Below are positions 30,015-39,031 of a stretch of DNA of 64,000 nt, one piece after another (within the stretch, counting starts at the first letter, position 1; every line of letters starts with the position of its first letter). The DNA comes from Aureimonas altamirensis. GTDB lineage: Bacteria > Pseudomonadota > Alphaproteobacteria > Rhizobiales > Rhizobiaceae. A program made the translations under genes and the position numbers. The stretch is from positions 387,442 to 451,441 of the forward strand of contig NZ_JAMQCO010000001.1 in assembly GCF_023702225.1 (NCBI RefSeq), given 5' to 3'. The notes below the pieces were generated by a model. The model was not told the DNA's origin, ran no database searches, and saw only the letters and a program-made list of their open reading frames with translations.

Positions 30015-30788
30015 ATGACATGGTTCAAAGCAACATTTGCCGCCGCAGTCCTGGCGGCCGGTCTCTCCGCCCCTGCCCAAGCGCAAACCGACCTTGAGCG
30101 GATCAAGGCGGACGGCGTCATCCGCATCGGCACCGAAGGCACCTATGCGCCCTTCACCTATCACGATGCCGGCGGCACGCTTGTCGGCTTCGATGTCGAG
30201 ATCGGCCGCGCCGTCGCCGAGAAGATGGGCGTGCGCGCCGAATTCCTGGAAGGCAAATGGGACGGCCTGATCGCCGGGCTCGACGCCAATCGCTACGACG
30301 CCGTCATCAACCAGGTCGGCATCACCGAGGCGCGGCAGCGCAAGTACAGCTTTTCCGAACCCTATATCGCGTCGAAGGCCGTGCTGATCGTCAAGGCCGA
30401 CAACGAAGCGGTGACGGGCTTCGACGATCTGCAGGGCCTGCGCGCGGCACAGTCGCTGACCAGCAATTTCGGCCGTCTGGCGGAGGAGCACGGCGCGGAA
30501 CTCGTTGCGACCGACGGCTTCGACCAGTCGATCCAGCTTGTCCTGCAGGGCCGGGCCGATGCCACGATCAACGACAGCCTCTCTTTTCTGGACTTCCGCA
30601 AGAAACAACCGGACGCACCCGTGCGGGTTGCCGCCGAAGTCGCCGACGCGGAATATTCCGGAATCCTGATGCGTCAGGGGCAGGACGACCTGGTCGCGGC
30701 GGTGAACGCCGCCCTTGAAGAAATCAAGACCGACGGCACTTACCAGGCCATCGCCGACACCTATTTCGGCGCGGACGTCTCGCACTGA
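30015..30788 (+). CDS. cystine-type ABC transporter substrate-binding protein
   Basis: A 257-residue periplasmic family-3 binding protein. Signal peptide FAAAVLAAGLSAPAQA, then IRIGTEGTYAPFTYHD, GKWDGLIAGLDANRYDAVINQ and the final DGTYQAIADTYFGADVS. These segments closely follow E. coli FliY/TcyJ, so cystine or a related sulfur amino acid is the best guess. The ATG at 30015 gives the signal peptide start. First gene of a three-gene ABC unit. Confidence 0.9.
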   Translation: MTWFKATFAAAVLAAGLSAPAQAQTDLERIKADGVIRIGTEGTYAPFTYHDAGGTLVGFDVEIGRAVAEKMGVRAEFLEGKWDGLIAGLDANRYDAVINQVGITEARQRKYSFSEPYIASKAVLIVKADNEAVTGFDDLQGLRAAQSLTSNFGRLAEEHGAELVATDGFDQSIQLVLQGRADATINDSLSFLDFRKKQPDAPVRVAAEVADAEYSGILMRQGQDDLVAAVNAALEEIKTDGTYQAIADTYFGADVSH

Positions 30789-30822
30789 GTGTCACCGGCG
30801 GGGCCGGAAGGCGGAGTTTGAA

Positions 30823-31503
30823 ATGCCCTTCTGGCTGCAACTCATGTGGGATTCCCTCGGGCCGCTGCTGTGGGCGGCCCTCAAGTTTACCGCGCCCCTG
30901 ACGCTGATTTCCTTCGTGCTGGGGCTGTCGCTCGGCCTTGCGACCGCGCTGGTGCGCATGTTCGCGCCGGGGCCCTTCGCGCTCGTGGCGCGCTTTTATG
31001 TATGGATCTTTCGCGGCACGCCGCTGCTGGTGCAGCTCTTCCTGATCTTCTATGGCCTGCCCAGCGCCGGCATCGTGCTGGATGCCTTCACCGCTGCCGT
31101 CATCGGCTTCACGCTGAATGTCGGCGCCTATACTTCGGAGATCATCCGCGCGGTCATCGCCTCGGTGCCGCGCGGGCAGTGGGAAGCGTCCTATTCCATC
31201 GGCATGAACTGGTTCGATACCATGCGGCGCACGATCCTGCCGCAGGCCACCCGCACCGCCGTGCCGCCGCTGTCCAATACGTTCATCTCGCTGGTAAAGG
31301 ACACGTCGCTGGCTGCCGCAATCACCGTACCGGAGTTGTTCCAGCAGGCCCAGCGGATCGTCGCGGTGACGTACGAGCCGCTCATCCTCTATATCGAGGC
31401 GGCGTTGATCTATCTTCTGCTGTCCTCCGTCCTGTCGTCGCTTCAGGCCCGGCTGGAAAAGCGCCTGAACCGGTATGGCGGCTTCATGGAGGCGCGGTCA
31501 TGA
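30823..31503 (+). CDS. cystine-type ABC transporter permease
   Basis: A 226-residue HisMQ-type permease with five helices. The EAA loop is in WEASYSIGMNWFDTMRRTILPQA. Membrane start LWAALKFTAPLTLISFVLG. The ATG has GGAG upstream at about 9 bases. It follows the binding protein and overlaps the ATPase gene by four bases. Confidence 0.92.
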   Translation: MPFWLQLMWDSLGPLLWAALKFTAPLTLISFVLGLSLGLATALVRMFAPGPFALVARFYVWIFRGTPLLVQLFLIFYGLPSAGIVLDAFTAAVIGFTLNVGAYTSEIIRAVIASVPRGQWEASYSIGMNWFDTMRRTILPQATRTAVPPLSNTFISLVKDTSLAAAITVPELFQQAQRIVAVTYEPLILYIEAALIYLLLSSVLSSLQARLEKRLNRYGGFMEARS

Positions 31504-32258
31504 TCGCCCTTGAGGACATCCACAAGAGCTTCGGGGCGAACGACGTGCTGAAAGGCATTTCGCTGCGCTTTACGGAAGGCAGCGTCACCGCGCTGGTCGG
31601 CCCGTCGGGAAGCGGCAAGAGCACGCTCCTGCGCTGCATCAACCTGCTCGAAACCCCGGATCGCGGCCACCTGCAGGTCGGCGAGGCGGGAATGGAGTTC
31701 CAGCCGGGTCGAAAGGTGCCTTGGCGGCAGGTGCAGGCCGTGCGGCGCCAGACCGGGATGGTCTTCCAGAATTTCCAGCTTTTCCCGCACCGGACGGCCG
31801 TGCAGAACGTGATGGAACCGCTGGTGACGGTTCTGAAGTGGCCGCAGGCGAAGGCGCGAGAACGCGCCATGCAGCTTCTGGAACGCGTCGGCCTTGCGGA
31901 CAAGGCGGACGCCTGGCCGGCGACGCTGTCGGGCGGGCAGCAGCAGCGCGTCGCCATCGCCCGGGCGCTGGCGCCCTCGCCCCGCGTGCTGCTCTGCGAC
32001 GAGCCGACCTCGGCGCTGGACCCGGAACTGGCCGACGAGGTGGTAGAGGTTCTGGCAGGGCTCGCGCGCGACGGCACCACGATGGTGATGGCCACGCACG
32101 ATCTGCGCCTGGGCTCGCGCATTGCCGGCGAAGCGGTTTTTCTGGATGCGGGCGTCGTCGTGGAGAAGGGCCCGTCTAAAGCGCTGTTCGGCGCCCCGAA
32201 GGAGGCGCGGACCCGCCGGTTCCTGACGTCCCTCACGGGCGCGGCGGGCACAACCTGA
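31500..32258 (+). CDS. cystine-type ABC transporter ATP-binding protein
   Basis: A 252-residue ABC ATPase. Walker [17 protein letters not shown]-loop GMVFQNFQLFPH, signature [15 protein letters not shown], Walker [15 protein letters not shown] and the H-loop MATHD are all present. It belongs to the polar amino-acid group and completes the transporter. ATGA overlap with the permease. Confidence 0.95.
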   Translation: MIALEDIHKSFGANDVLKGISLRFTEGSVTALVGPSGSGKSTLLRCINLLETPDRGHLQVGEAGMEFQPGRKVPWRQVQAVRRQTGMVFQNFQLFPHRTAVQNVMEPLVTVLKWPQAKARERAMQLLERVGLADKADAWPATLSGGQQQRVAIARALAPSPRVLLCDEPTSALDPELADEVVEVLAGLARDGTTMVMATHDLRLGSRIAGEAVFLDAGVVVEKGPSKALFGAPKEARTRRFLTSLTGAAGTT

Positions 32259-32274
32259 TTTATATGTCTTTTAT

Positions 32275-32303
32275 TTGACATCATACAACATGCAATGCAA
32301 TTT
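32275..32303 (+). promoter_or_regulatory. possible promoter of the autotransporter gene
   Basis: A consensus -35 box TTGACA (32275-32280) lies in a short AT-rich gap after the ABC operon, which otherwise contrasts with the GC-rich surroundings. With 17 bases the -10 would be CAATTT, which is weak. Confidence 0.35.
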
Positions 32304-32333
32304 GCAGGAATATGTTCTTGCAGGGGCCATGGC

Positions 32334-35300
32334 ATGTTTTCTTCGCGTACCAGACATAAACGCTTGCGCACGGCCCTGATGGCCGGCGGGTCCGTCGCTC
32401 CGCTAGCGCTTCTTCTTGTCCTGCCCAATGCGGCGCACGCAGGGTGCACGATCACCGGCATCGGCACCGTCAACAGTTGCGATGGCACACTGGTTTCCGC
32501 CACGCCGGTTTCCGGAACGGTTATCTTCGACGTCGATTCGATGATCGCGGCCGGGCTCGATTACTATCCATCGGGCTCATCCACCGACCCGCTGAACATG
32601 ACGCTGAACCTCACCGGCACGACATCCATCAACCGGCCTGCCTATGCCGGCATCGGCATGATGACCACCCGCAATGCCGTAAACATGACGGTCAATGCCG
32701 GCCCGCAGGTGCAGATCCGGTCCGGCGATACCTTTGGCGGAATCTGGCTGCGGGTCGAAGGCAGCGGAAACCTGACCGTCGATTCCGCCGCCACGATCGA
32801 GGTCACCGGCGTTGAAGAGCCGGGCATCACCGTAACGACCCTCAGCGGCAGCGCGCACATAACGAACAGCGGAGCAGTAAATTCGACACGGTATCGCGGC
32901 CTGTATGTCGACGCGCGCGGCGGGGTTTCGGATATCGTGAACACCGGCACCGTCCATTCGATGCAGGCCGGCGCCCGCGCGATCAACTACGAGGGGCTGG
33001 CGCAGGTCGACAATCGCGGAACGGTCGAGACGACCTGGCGGCAGGGCCTCGTGACATGGTCGGCATCCGGACCCGCCACGATCCTGAACAGCGGCAGCGT
33101 GACGGCGCAGGACGATTCGGCCCTCGTGGCCTGGACGGAAAACGGCACGGTCACCATCGTCAATTCTGGAAATGCGTTCGCACGGGACAACACGGCACAG
33201 GCCGATGGCGGCATCGGCCATTACGGCCTTCATGCCCGCGTCGGCGAGACGGGCGACGTGATCGTCGAGAATACCGGGCGGGTCGAAGCCGCGCAGACCG
33301 GCATCTGGGTGGAAACGCCATCGGGCACCGTCACCATCCGGCAGCAAGGGCAGATCGCGGGCGCGGACGGCATCGTGGTTGACGGCGCAGGTGCTGTCTC
33401 GCTTGTCCATTCCGGGGCGACGACGGCCACGACCGGCCATGCCGTATCCGCAGCCGGTACGACCATCGCGCTCGACAATTCCGGTACGATCACCTCCGCT
33501 GCCGCCGGTGAGGCAACCATCCTCATGCGGCAGGGCAACGCCACGATCCGCAATAGCGGCACCATCGCGAATACGGCCGGCGGCACGGCCATCGAGTTTG
33601 CCGGAGCAACCAACGAACTGGTCCTCGATACGGCGAAGGCGACGGTGACCGGCCTGGTGATCGGCGCGGGGGCAGGCGACATGCTGACGCTGGACGCCAC
33701 GGACAACGGTACGTTCGACAACGCGCGGCTGGGAGAGCAGGGCCAGTTCCGGGGCTTCGAGACCATACGCAAGACGGGAACGGCCCTCCTGTCCTTGACC
33801 GGCGAAACGGCGGGCTTTTCCGGCGCAACGCGCGTCGAGGCGGGTGAGCTGGCCGTCAATGGCGATCTTTCCCTGTCGGCCGTCTCGGTGTTGTCGACCG
33901 GAACGGTGTCCGGGCGGGGCACCGTCGGCAACCTGACCGTCGGCAACGGTGGCACGCTCGCTCCCGGAAACTCGATCGGCACGCTCACCGTTGTGGGCGC
34001 CTTCCGGCAGGAGGCCGGCGCCACCTACGTGGTGGAGCTGGACCCGGCGACATCCGCATCGGACCGCCTGACGGTGGGCGGGTCGGCCGTACTGGACGAA
34101 GGATCGCGCCTTATCGCCTCCTCCACCACGCCCGGCACCTATCGTCTTGGCACGCGCTACACCATCTTGACGGCCACAGGCGGCCTTACCGGAACCTGGT
34201 CGTCGGCATCGACGCCTGCGATCTCGCCCTTCCTCTCCCTTGCCCCGCACTATGACGCGCAAACCGCCTATCTTTCCGTGGTGCAGGCACAGAGCTTCCG
34301 CGGCGTCGCGCAAACGCCGAACCAGATCGCGGTGGCGACCGCACTGGATGGCATGTCCGATTCGAGCGGATTGAAAAACGCCGTCGCGCATAGCGACAGC
34401 ACCGGCGTGGCCCTTTCCGCCTACGACCAGCTGTCCGGCGAGGTCCATGCCGCATCCTCCCGCTCCATCCTGAACGCCGGTCTGGACCTTCTGTCCGCTG
34501 CGGCCGGCCGCACCCGCGATGCGACGAACGCCTGCGACGGCGAGGACGCGGAGCAAACAGCGTGCCGTGGGGGGTCTACGGTCTGGGCCACGGGTATCGG
34601 CCGATGGCAGTCGATTGACGGGGACGGCAACGGGGAGGCCATCGACAGCGATGGCGCCGGCATCGTTCTCGGTCTCGACCGCCATCTCGACAATGGGCTG
34701 ACGGTGGGTCTTTTCGCCGGCACGATGCGCGACACGACGTCCGTATCGGGGCGGGGTTCGGCCGATATCGACTCGGCGGGCCTCGGCCTCTACGCCGCAC
34801 ACGGGCTGGGGCCGATGACGCTCCGTGTCGGTGCCGGCACCATCGTCAGCTCCATCGAAAGCGCGCGATCCGTCGTCCTGCCCGGCCTCTCGGAGCAATT
34901 GTCCGCCGACTACGATGCCCGGACGCTCGTCGGGTTCGGGGAGCTCGGATACCGCAAGACGGTGTCGTCCGGACGCCTTGCCGGACTGACGTTCGAGCCC
35001 TTCGTCGCTTTCGCCTACGCACAGACACGCAGCGACGCCTTCTTCGAATCGGGCGGCACGGCCGCCCTTTCGGCGAACAAGGATACGGATGCGCAGGCCA
35101 TCTTCACGGCCGCTCTGCGGGCCGACAAGAGCTTTGCCATCGGGTCGCGTCGTATGTCCATTGCGGCCATGGCCGGCTGGCGCCACGCGGAAGGCGATCT
35201 TGCGACGACGAAAGGCCTGTCCTTCGGCGACGGAACGGCATTCTCCGTCGCCAATGCCGCAGAAGCCGCCGATGCGCTCATTACGTCGCTCGAGGCATCC

Positions 35301-35405
35301 GCGGAGCTCGGCCATAACGTGTCCATCGATGTCCGCTACTCACAGGCATTCGGCAGTGATGGCGACAACCAAGGCGTCAGCGGGCGGGTAGCCTGGCGGT
35401 TCTGA
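32334..35405 (+). CDS. large autotransporter (type Va) outer-membrane protein
   Basis: A 1023-residue protein. A long signal peptide (VAPLALLLVLPNAAHA) precedes GCTITGIGTVNSC. The passenger is rich in short repeats of the NSG kind (ITNSGAVNS, ILNSGSVTA, IRNSGTIAN), typical of a beta-helix, then an autochaperone-like LTLTGETAG/GTLAPGNSIGTLTV stretch, then a C-terminal beta-barrel of about 270 residues ending GRVAWRF. A two-cysteine loop (NACDGEDAEQTACRGG) lies near residues 733-744, just before the barrel. An ATG 13 codons earlier is possible. Adhesin-like; ligand unknown. Confidence 0.92.
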   Translation: MFSSRTRHKRLRTALMAGGSVAPLALLLVLPNAAHAGCTITGIGTVNSCDGTLVSATPVSGTVIFDVDSMIAAGLDYYPSGSSTDPLNMTLNLTGTTSINRPAYAGIGMMTTRNAVNMTVNAGPQVQIRSGDTFGGIWLRVEGSGNLTVDSAATIEVTGVEEPGITVTTLSGSAHITNSGAVNSTRYRGLYVDARGGVSDIVNTGTVHSMQAGARAINYEGLAQVDNRGTVETTWRQGLVTWSASGPATILNSGSVTAQDDSALVAWTENGTVTIVNSGNAFARDNTAQADGGIGHYGLHARVGETGDVIVENTGRVEAAQTGIWVETPSGTVTIRQQGQIAGADGIVVDGAGAVSLVHSGATTATTGHAVSAAGTTIALDNSGTITSAAAGEATILMRQGNATIRNSGTIANTAGGTAIEFAGATNELVLDTAKATVTGLVIGAGAGDMLTLDATDNGTFDNARLGEQGQFRGFETIRKTGTALLSLTGETAGFSGATRVEAGELAVNGDLSLSAVSVLSTGTVSGRGTVGNLTVGNGGTLAPGNSIGTLTVVGAFRQEAGATYVVELDPATSASDRLTVGGSAVLDEGSRLIASSTTPGTYRLGTRYTILTATGGLTGTWSSASTPAISPFLSLAPHYDAQTAYLSVVQAQSFRGVAQTPNQIAVATALDGMSDSSGLKNAVAHSDSTGVALSAYDQLSGEVHAASSRSILNAGLDLLSAAAGRTRDATNACDGEDAEQTACRGGSTVWATGIGRWQSIDGDGNGEAIDSDGAGIVLGLDRHLDNGLTVGLFAGTMRDTTSVSGRGSADIDSAGLGLYAAHGLGPMTLRVGAGTIVSSIESARSVVLPGLSEQLSADYDARTLVGFGELGYRKTVSSGRLAGLTFEPFVAFAYAQTRSDAFFESGGTAALSANKDTDAQAIFTAALRADKSFAIGSRRMSIAAMAGWRHAEGDLATTKGLSFGDGTAFSVANAAEAADALITSLEASAELGHNVSIDVRYSQAFGSDGDNQGVSGRVAWRF

Positions 35406-35414
35406 GACGGAAGA

Positions 35415-35999
35415 TCAGGACAGGGGGCGGCTGGCCTGCAACCGGGGCAGGAGTTCGTCCTGGATAATCGCCGGGGTCAGCGGGCCGGTCGCCTTCCACA
35501 GCACCGTCCCCTCCGGCGACACCAGGAACGTTTCGGGCACCCCGTAGACGCCCCAGTCGATCCCGGCGCGCCCGTCTTCGTCCGCCCCGATCTGTGCGTA
35601 GGGATTTCCGAGCTCCGACAGGAACCCCAGCGCCTGATCGGGCTTGTCCTTGTAGTTGATCCCGACAAGGTCGAAGCGCGGGTCGGCCGCCAGCCGCATC
35701 AGCAACGGATGCTCGGCGCGGCAGGGGGCGCACCACGACGCGAAGACGTTCACCAGCGTGGGCCGGCCCGTGCCTCCGGCCGGAAACTCCAGCCCCGGAA
35801 CGGGATGGCCATCCGCCAGCCGCGCGCCTTCCAGCGGTGGCAGGCTGGTGGCCGGGGCGGCACGGCCCTGCAGCGCCGATGGCAGGGCCTGCGGATCGCG
35901 GCCCGATTCCAGCGCGTAGAGAAACAGGCCTCCCATCCCGATGAAAAGAACCAGCGGCAGCGCCGCCAGCGCAAGACGGCGCGCTTTGCCCGGCTTCAT
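35415..35999 (-). CDS. ccmG: cytochrome c maturation thioredoxin CcmG/DsbE
   Basis: A 194-residue periplasmic thioredoxin tethered by an N-terminal helix (ALAALPLVLFIGMGGLFLYA). The redox motif is WCAPC in LVNVFASWCAPCRAEHP; GVYGVPETFLV is the conserved cis-Pro segment. It reduces apocytochrome c or CcmH. Its ATG overlaps the ccmD stop by ATGA. Convergent with the autotransporter gene, nine bases apart. Confidence 0.95.
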   Translation of the reverse strand: MKPGKARRLALAALPLVLFIGMGGLFLYALESGRDPQALPSALQGRAAPATSLPPLEGARLADGHPVPGLEFPAGGTGRPTLVNVFASWCAPCRAEHPLLMRLAADPRFDLVGINYKDKPDQALGFLSELGNPYAQIGADEDGRAGIDWGVYGVPETFLVSPEGTVLWKATGPLTPAIIQDELLPRLQASRPLS

Positions 36000-36136
36000 C
36001 GGCGCTTCCCCTCCAAAGCCTTCAGGCGCCGCGCGGCGGACCTTGCATCCAGGAATACGAACAGGCACAGGGCCGACATGACGAAAGCCGATACGCCGTA
36101 GGCGGACGCGATATAGCCGAGATAGTCGCCGGTCAT
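35996..36136 (-). CDS. ccmD: haem exporter protein CcmD
   Basis: A 46-residue protein, MTGDYLGYIASAYGVSAFVM at its start, with one membrane helix and a basic C-terminus (ARSAARRLKALEGKRR). Length, the YIxxAYGxs start and the position between ccmC and ccmG identify it. In E. coli CcmD helps release haem-CcmE from CcmABC. Confidence 0.9.
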   Translation of the reverse strand: MTGDYLGYIASAYGVSAFVMSALCLFVFLDARSAARRLKALEGKRR

Positions 36137-36140
36137 TTCG

Positions 36141-36896
36141 TCAGGCCTCCATACGCGCGGCCGACCGCCGGGCCAGGGCGTTGATGCGCCGGCGTCGGAT
36201 TTCGGTGCGCATCGCCGTCAGGTGCAAGGCGAAGAACAGCAGCGAGAAGCCCAGCGCCGACAACAGCAGCGGCCATAGGTAGACCGCCGCCATGGACGGT
36301 CCGTCCATGCGCACCACGCTGGCCGGCTGGTGCAGCGTGTTCCACCAGTCCACCGAGAATTTGATGATCGGAATGTTGATGAAGCCGACGAGGACCAGAA
36401 TGGCCGAGGGCTTGCCCGCCCGGCCGGGATCTTCGAAGGCGCGGGTGAGTGCGATGACCCCGAGATACATGATGAACAGCACGAAGACGCTCGTCAGCCG
36501 GGCATCCCATACCCACCATGTGCCCCACATGGGCCGGCCCCAGACCGAGCCCGTCACCAGCGCCAGAAAGGTGAAGGCCGCGCCTAGGGGTGCGGCGGCC
36601 TTGATCGATACCTCTGCGATGGGGTGGCGCCAGACCAGCGCGCCGAGTGCGGAAACGGTCATCACGGTCCACACCATCATCGACAGCCACGCGAAGGGCA
36701 CGTGGATGAACATGATGCGAACCGTCGCGCCCTGCTGGTAGTCTTCCGGCGCGGCGAAGCCGAGGCCGAGGCCCACCGCGACGGCCGCGACGGCCGCCGC
36801 ATAAAGGTATGGCTGCACCCTGCCGGACAGTTGCAGGAAGCGCGTCGGGTTGGCCAGCGCCGAAAAGCGCGATTGTCTGACGGCGATGTCGTTCAT
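36141..36896 (-). CDS. ccmC: haem exporter CcmC
   Basis: A 251-residue, six-helix membrane protein that loads haem onto CcmE. The periplasmic tryptophan-rich WWD motif is GRPMWGTWWVWDARLTS, with histidines in FIHVPFAWLSM and WNTLHQPASV on both sides. The start MNDIAVRQSRFS gives the family N-terminus. Four bases before ccmD. Confidence 0.97.
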   Translation of the reverse strand: MNDIAVRQSRFSALANPTRFLQLSGRVQPYLYAAAVAAVAVGLGLGFAAPEDYQQGATVRIMFIHVPFAWLSMMVWTVMTVSALGALVWRHPIAEVSIKAAAPLGAAFTFLALVTGSVWGRPMWGTWWVWDARLTSVFVLFIMYLGVIALTRAFEDPGRAGKPSAILVLVGFINIPIIKFSVDWWNTLHQPASVVRMDGPSMAAVYLWPLLLSALGFSLLFFALHLTAMRTEIRRRRINALARRSAARMEA

Positions 36897-36965
36897 GAGA
36901 GGCAATCTAAATGCGCGTCGCCGCCACCGCAATTGTGCGGTGCGCTGCGGTGCAGCATGCGACGC

Positions 36966-37406
36966 TCACGTGCCCTTGGATGGCCGTCCGCCGATCCACA
37001 CCGCCATGCCGATCGATACGGGCGTCACCGGCTCGAAGCCGAACTTTGCATAGAGATGCTTCGCATCGCCGTCGGCGATCAGGCTGACATAGGCAGAGCT
37101 TGGCGCGCGCGCGTTCAGGTCTTCCATCAATTCGGCGAAGATGCGCTTGCCGAGCCCCCTTCCCTGATGCTCGGGCTCCACCGCCATGTCGCATACCTGA
37201 AAGAAGCAGCCGCCGTCGCCGATCACCCGGCCCATGGCCACGACGCGGCCTTCATGCCGCACGACAGCCGCCGACCAGCTGTTCGGCAGGCCCAGCCGCG
37301 CTGCCTCCTCCGTCTTGCCCGAAAGGCCGGCGACCGATCGCAGGCGACGGTAATCCTCGACCGTGGGTATCTCCATTGACAGTGAATAGGCATCCTGCAT
37401 CGTCAT
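36966..37406 (-). CDS. GNAT acetyltransferase inside the ccm cluster
   Basis: A 146-residue acetyltransferase. The acetyl-CoA site is CDMAVEPEHQGRGLGKRIFAEL (QGRGLG), with YAKFGFEPV near the end, a layout shared with small GNATs of the ArgA/YhbS sort. It sits between ccmB (5 bases upstream) and ccmC (69 bases downstream) on the same strand, so it must be cotranscribed with them. No known role in cytochrome c maturation; substrate unknown. Start chosen at MTMQDAYSL. Confidence 0.82.
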   Translation of the reverse strand: MTMQDAYSLSMEIPTVEDYRRLRSVAGLSGKTEEAARLGLPNSWSAAVVRHEGRVVAMGRVIGDGGCFFQVCDMAVEPEHQGRGLGKRIFAELMEDLNARAPSSAYVSLIADGDAKHLYAKFGFEPVTPVSIGMAVWIGGRPSKGT

Positions 37407-37411
37407 ATCCT

Positions 37412-38068
37412 TCAATCGGCCAGCATCCGAAGCGCACGGGCTGCCGCGACGGGCCCAAGCACGGAAAAGAAAAGGGACAGCCCGCACAGCACCAGGAACG
37501 GTTCGCGGAAGGGCGCGGGGTCGTTGGCCGCGCCATAGGCGGCCGTCACCCCGAAGATCAGGATCGGCACCGTCAGGGGCAGCACCAGAACCGACACGAG
37601 CACGCCGCCGCGCGGCAGCGAGATCGCGACGGCCGCGCCGACGGCCCCGACCAGCACGATGGCGGGCGAGCCGACCAGAAGCGTGGCCGCGACGGCGGCC
37701 AGCGCCACCGGCTCCACCGCAAGCAGAAGGCCCAGGGCTGGTGCGGCCACGACCAGCGGCAGGATGGCCGCGCACCAGAGGGCGGCGCATTTGGCGAGGA
37801 CCACCAGCGGCATGGGCACCGGCCCGAGGATCAGCGCGTCGAGCGTTCCGTCCTCCCGGTCGGCCTGGAACAGGCGATCGAGCGACAGCAGCGTCGCCAT
37901 GAGCACGCCGATCCACAGGATGGCCGGCCCGATGCGCGACAGAAGACCGAGATCCGGCCCGATGCCGAAGGGAATCGTAACCACGAGGGCCAGGAAGAAG
38001 ATGAGCCCGGTGGCGAAGCCGCCGCCACGGGCGAACAAGGCGAGGTCGCGCAGGAACAGGCTTACCAT
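37412..38068 (-). CDS. ccmB: haem exporter permease CcmB
   Basis: A 218-residue, six-helix permease partner of CcmA. FQADREDGTLDALILGPVPM and LFFSVLGPVAAARALRML are family segments. The ATG (MVSLFLRDLALFARGG) overlaps the ccmA stop by seven bases. Confidence 0.95.
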   Translation of the reverse strand: MVSLFLRDLALFARGGGFATGLIFFLALVVTIPFGIGPDLGLLSRIGPAILWIGVLMATLLSLDRLFQADREDGTLDALILGPVPMPLVVLAKCAALWCAAILPLVVAAPALGLLLAVEPVALAAVAATLLVGSPAIVLVGAVGAAVAISLPRGGVLVSVLVLPLTVPILIFGVTAAYGAANDPAPFREPFLVLCGLSLFFSVLGPVAAARALRMLAD

Positions 38069-38715
38069 TGCCAGTCCTCCGCCGCATGCGCTTCGCCGGC
38101 GGCGGTCAGGACCAGTTCGCGCACCGCGCCGAGCCGCATCGGCTGATGCGTTGCCGCAACCACGATGCCGCCCTTCGACAGATGCCGCGTTACGAGCTCT
38201 GCAAACAGCGCCTGCGACGCGGTATCCAGGGCGTTCGTCGGCTCGTCCAGCAGCCACAGTGGCCGCCATGCCGCCAGAAGCCGGCAGAGCGCCGCGCGCC
38301 GCTGCTGGCCGGCGGACAGGTAGCCGGCCGGTATGCCGGCCAGGGGCAGCAGGTCGAGGGCCGCCAACGCCTTGTCCACCGAGGCCCGTTCGCCCCCCAG
38401 AAAATCGCGCCAGAAGGCCACGTTGCGCTGCAGAGTCTCGAGCGGCTTGAGCCCGTTGCGATGGCCGATATAGTGGCACACCTGCCCGGGATGGGAGGCC
38501 GGTTCTCCATCGGGCGCGGTCAGCCCGCCGACGCTCAGGCGGCCGGCCAGCGGTGGCGTCAGGCCCGCGATGGTTCTGAGAAGGGTGGATTTCCCGGCCC
38601 CGTTCGGACCGCTGACGACGAGCGCCTCGCCGGCGCGCAGTGCAAGGCTGATCGGAGGGCCGAGCGCACGGGCCTCACGGCCGATCACCACGCCTTCGAG
38701 CCTCAGTTCAACCAC
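38062..38715 (-). CDS. ccmA: haem exporter ATP-binding protein CcmA
   Basis: A 217-residue ABC ATPase. Walker A GPNGAGKSTLLRTIAGL, signature LSAGQQRRAALCRLLA, Walker B LWLLDEPTNALD and H-loop AATHQ. There is no suitable ATG; a GTG at 38715 gives VVELRLEGV, the expected start of the ABC domain. First gene of ccmAB-GNAT-ccmCDG. ccmE, ccmF and ccmH are not in the window. Confidence 0.93.
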   Translation of the reverse strand: MVELRLEGVVIGREARALGPPISLALRAGEALVVSGPNGAGKSTLLRTIAGLTPPLAGRLSVGGLTAPDGEPASHPGQVCHYIGHRNGLKPLETLQRNVAFWRDFLGGERASVDKALAALDLLPLAGIPAGYLSAGQQRRAALCRLLAAWRPLWLLDEPTNALDTASQALFAELVTRHLSKGGIVVAATHQPMRLGAVRELVLTAAGEAHAAEDWQW

Positions 38716-39031
38716 GCCGCCCCCGCGAAACCAGCTTCCGCCCTGTCCTGTCCCGTGGCTGCCGACAATGCAAGGGCTGCCGCAAAAATAGCGCCGTCGG
38801 AAGCGTGTAGCCCCTTTATAGCGATTACAAACTTGCCTATAAGGGCGGCAACCACACCAGCGACCGGCGTGGATCAACAGCGCCGATCTCATGCTTCCTG
38901 CCTCCCCGGCAGGCGCGGAGGCGGACGAGCGGAAATGGTCGTACCCGCATTACCAAACGCGCTCAATTCCGCGGGCGCGACTGGCGTTCGCCTTTCGGAC
39001 ATCACTTTGGTTCGAGAAGGAACGAGAGCCC
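38716..39031. promoter_or_regulatory. ccmA/acnA divergent intergenic region with inverted repeat
   Basis: About 316 bases without a gene. At 38812-38845 the arms CCCTTTATAG and CTATAAGGG form an inverted repeat with one bulged base. Each arm contains a TATAA-like element pointing in opposite directions, so it could be a shared control region or overlapping promoters. No clean -35 was found. Nothing else is recognisable. Confidence 0.4.

Noticed and set aside
32577-35315. A 912-codon minus-strand frame opposite the autotransporter
   Set aside because: The plus strand has a signal peptide, repeats and a barrel; the antisense product shows no motif.
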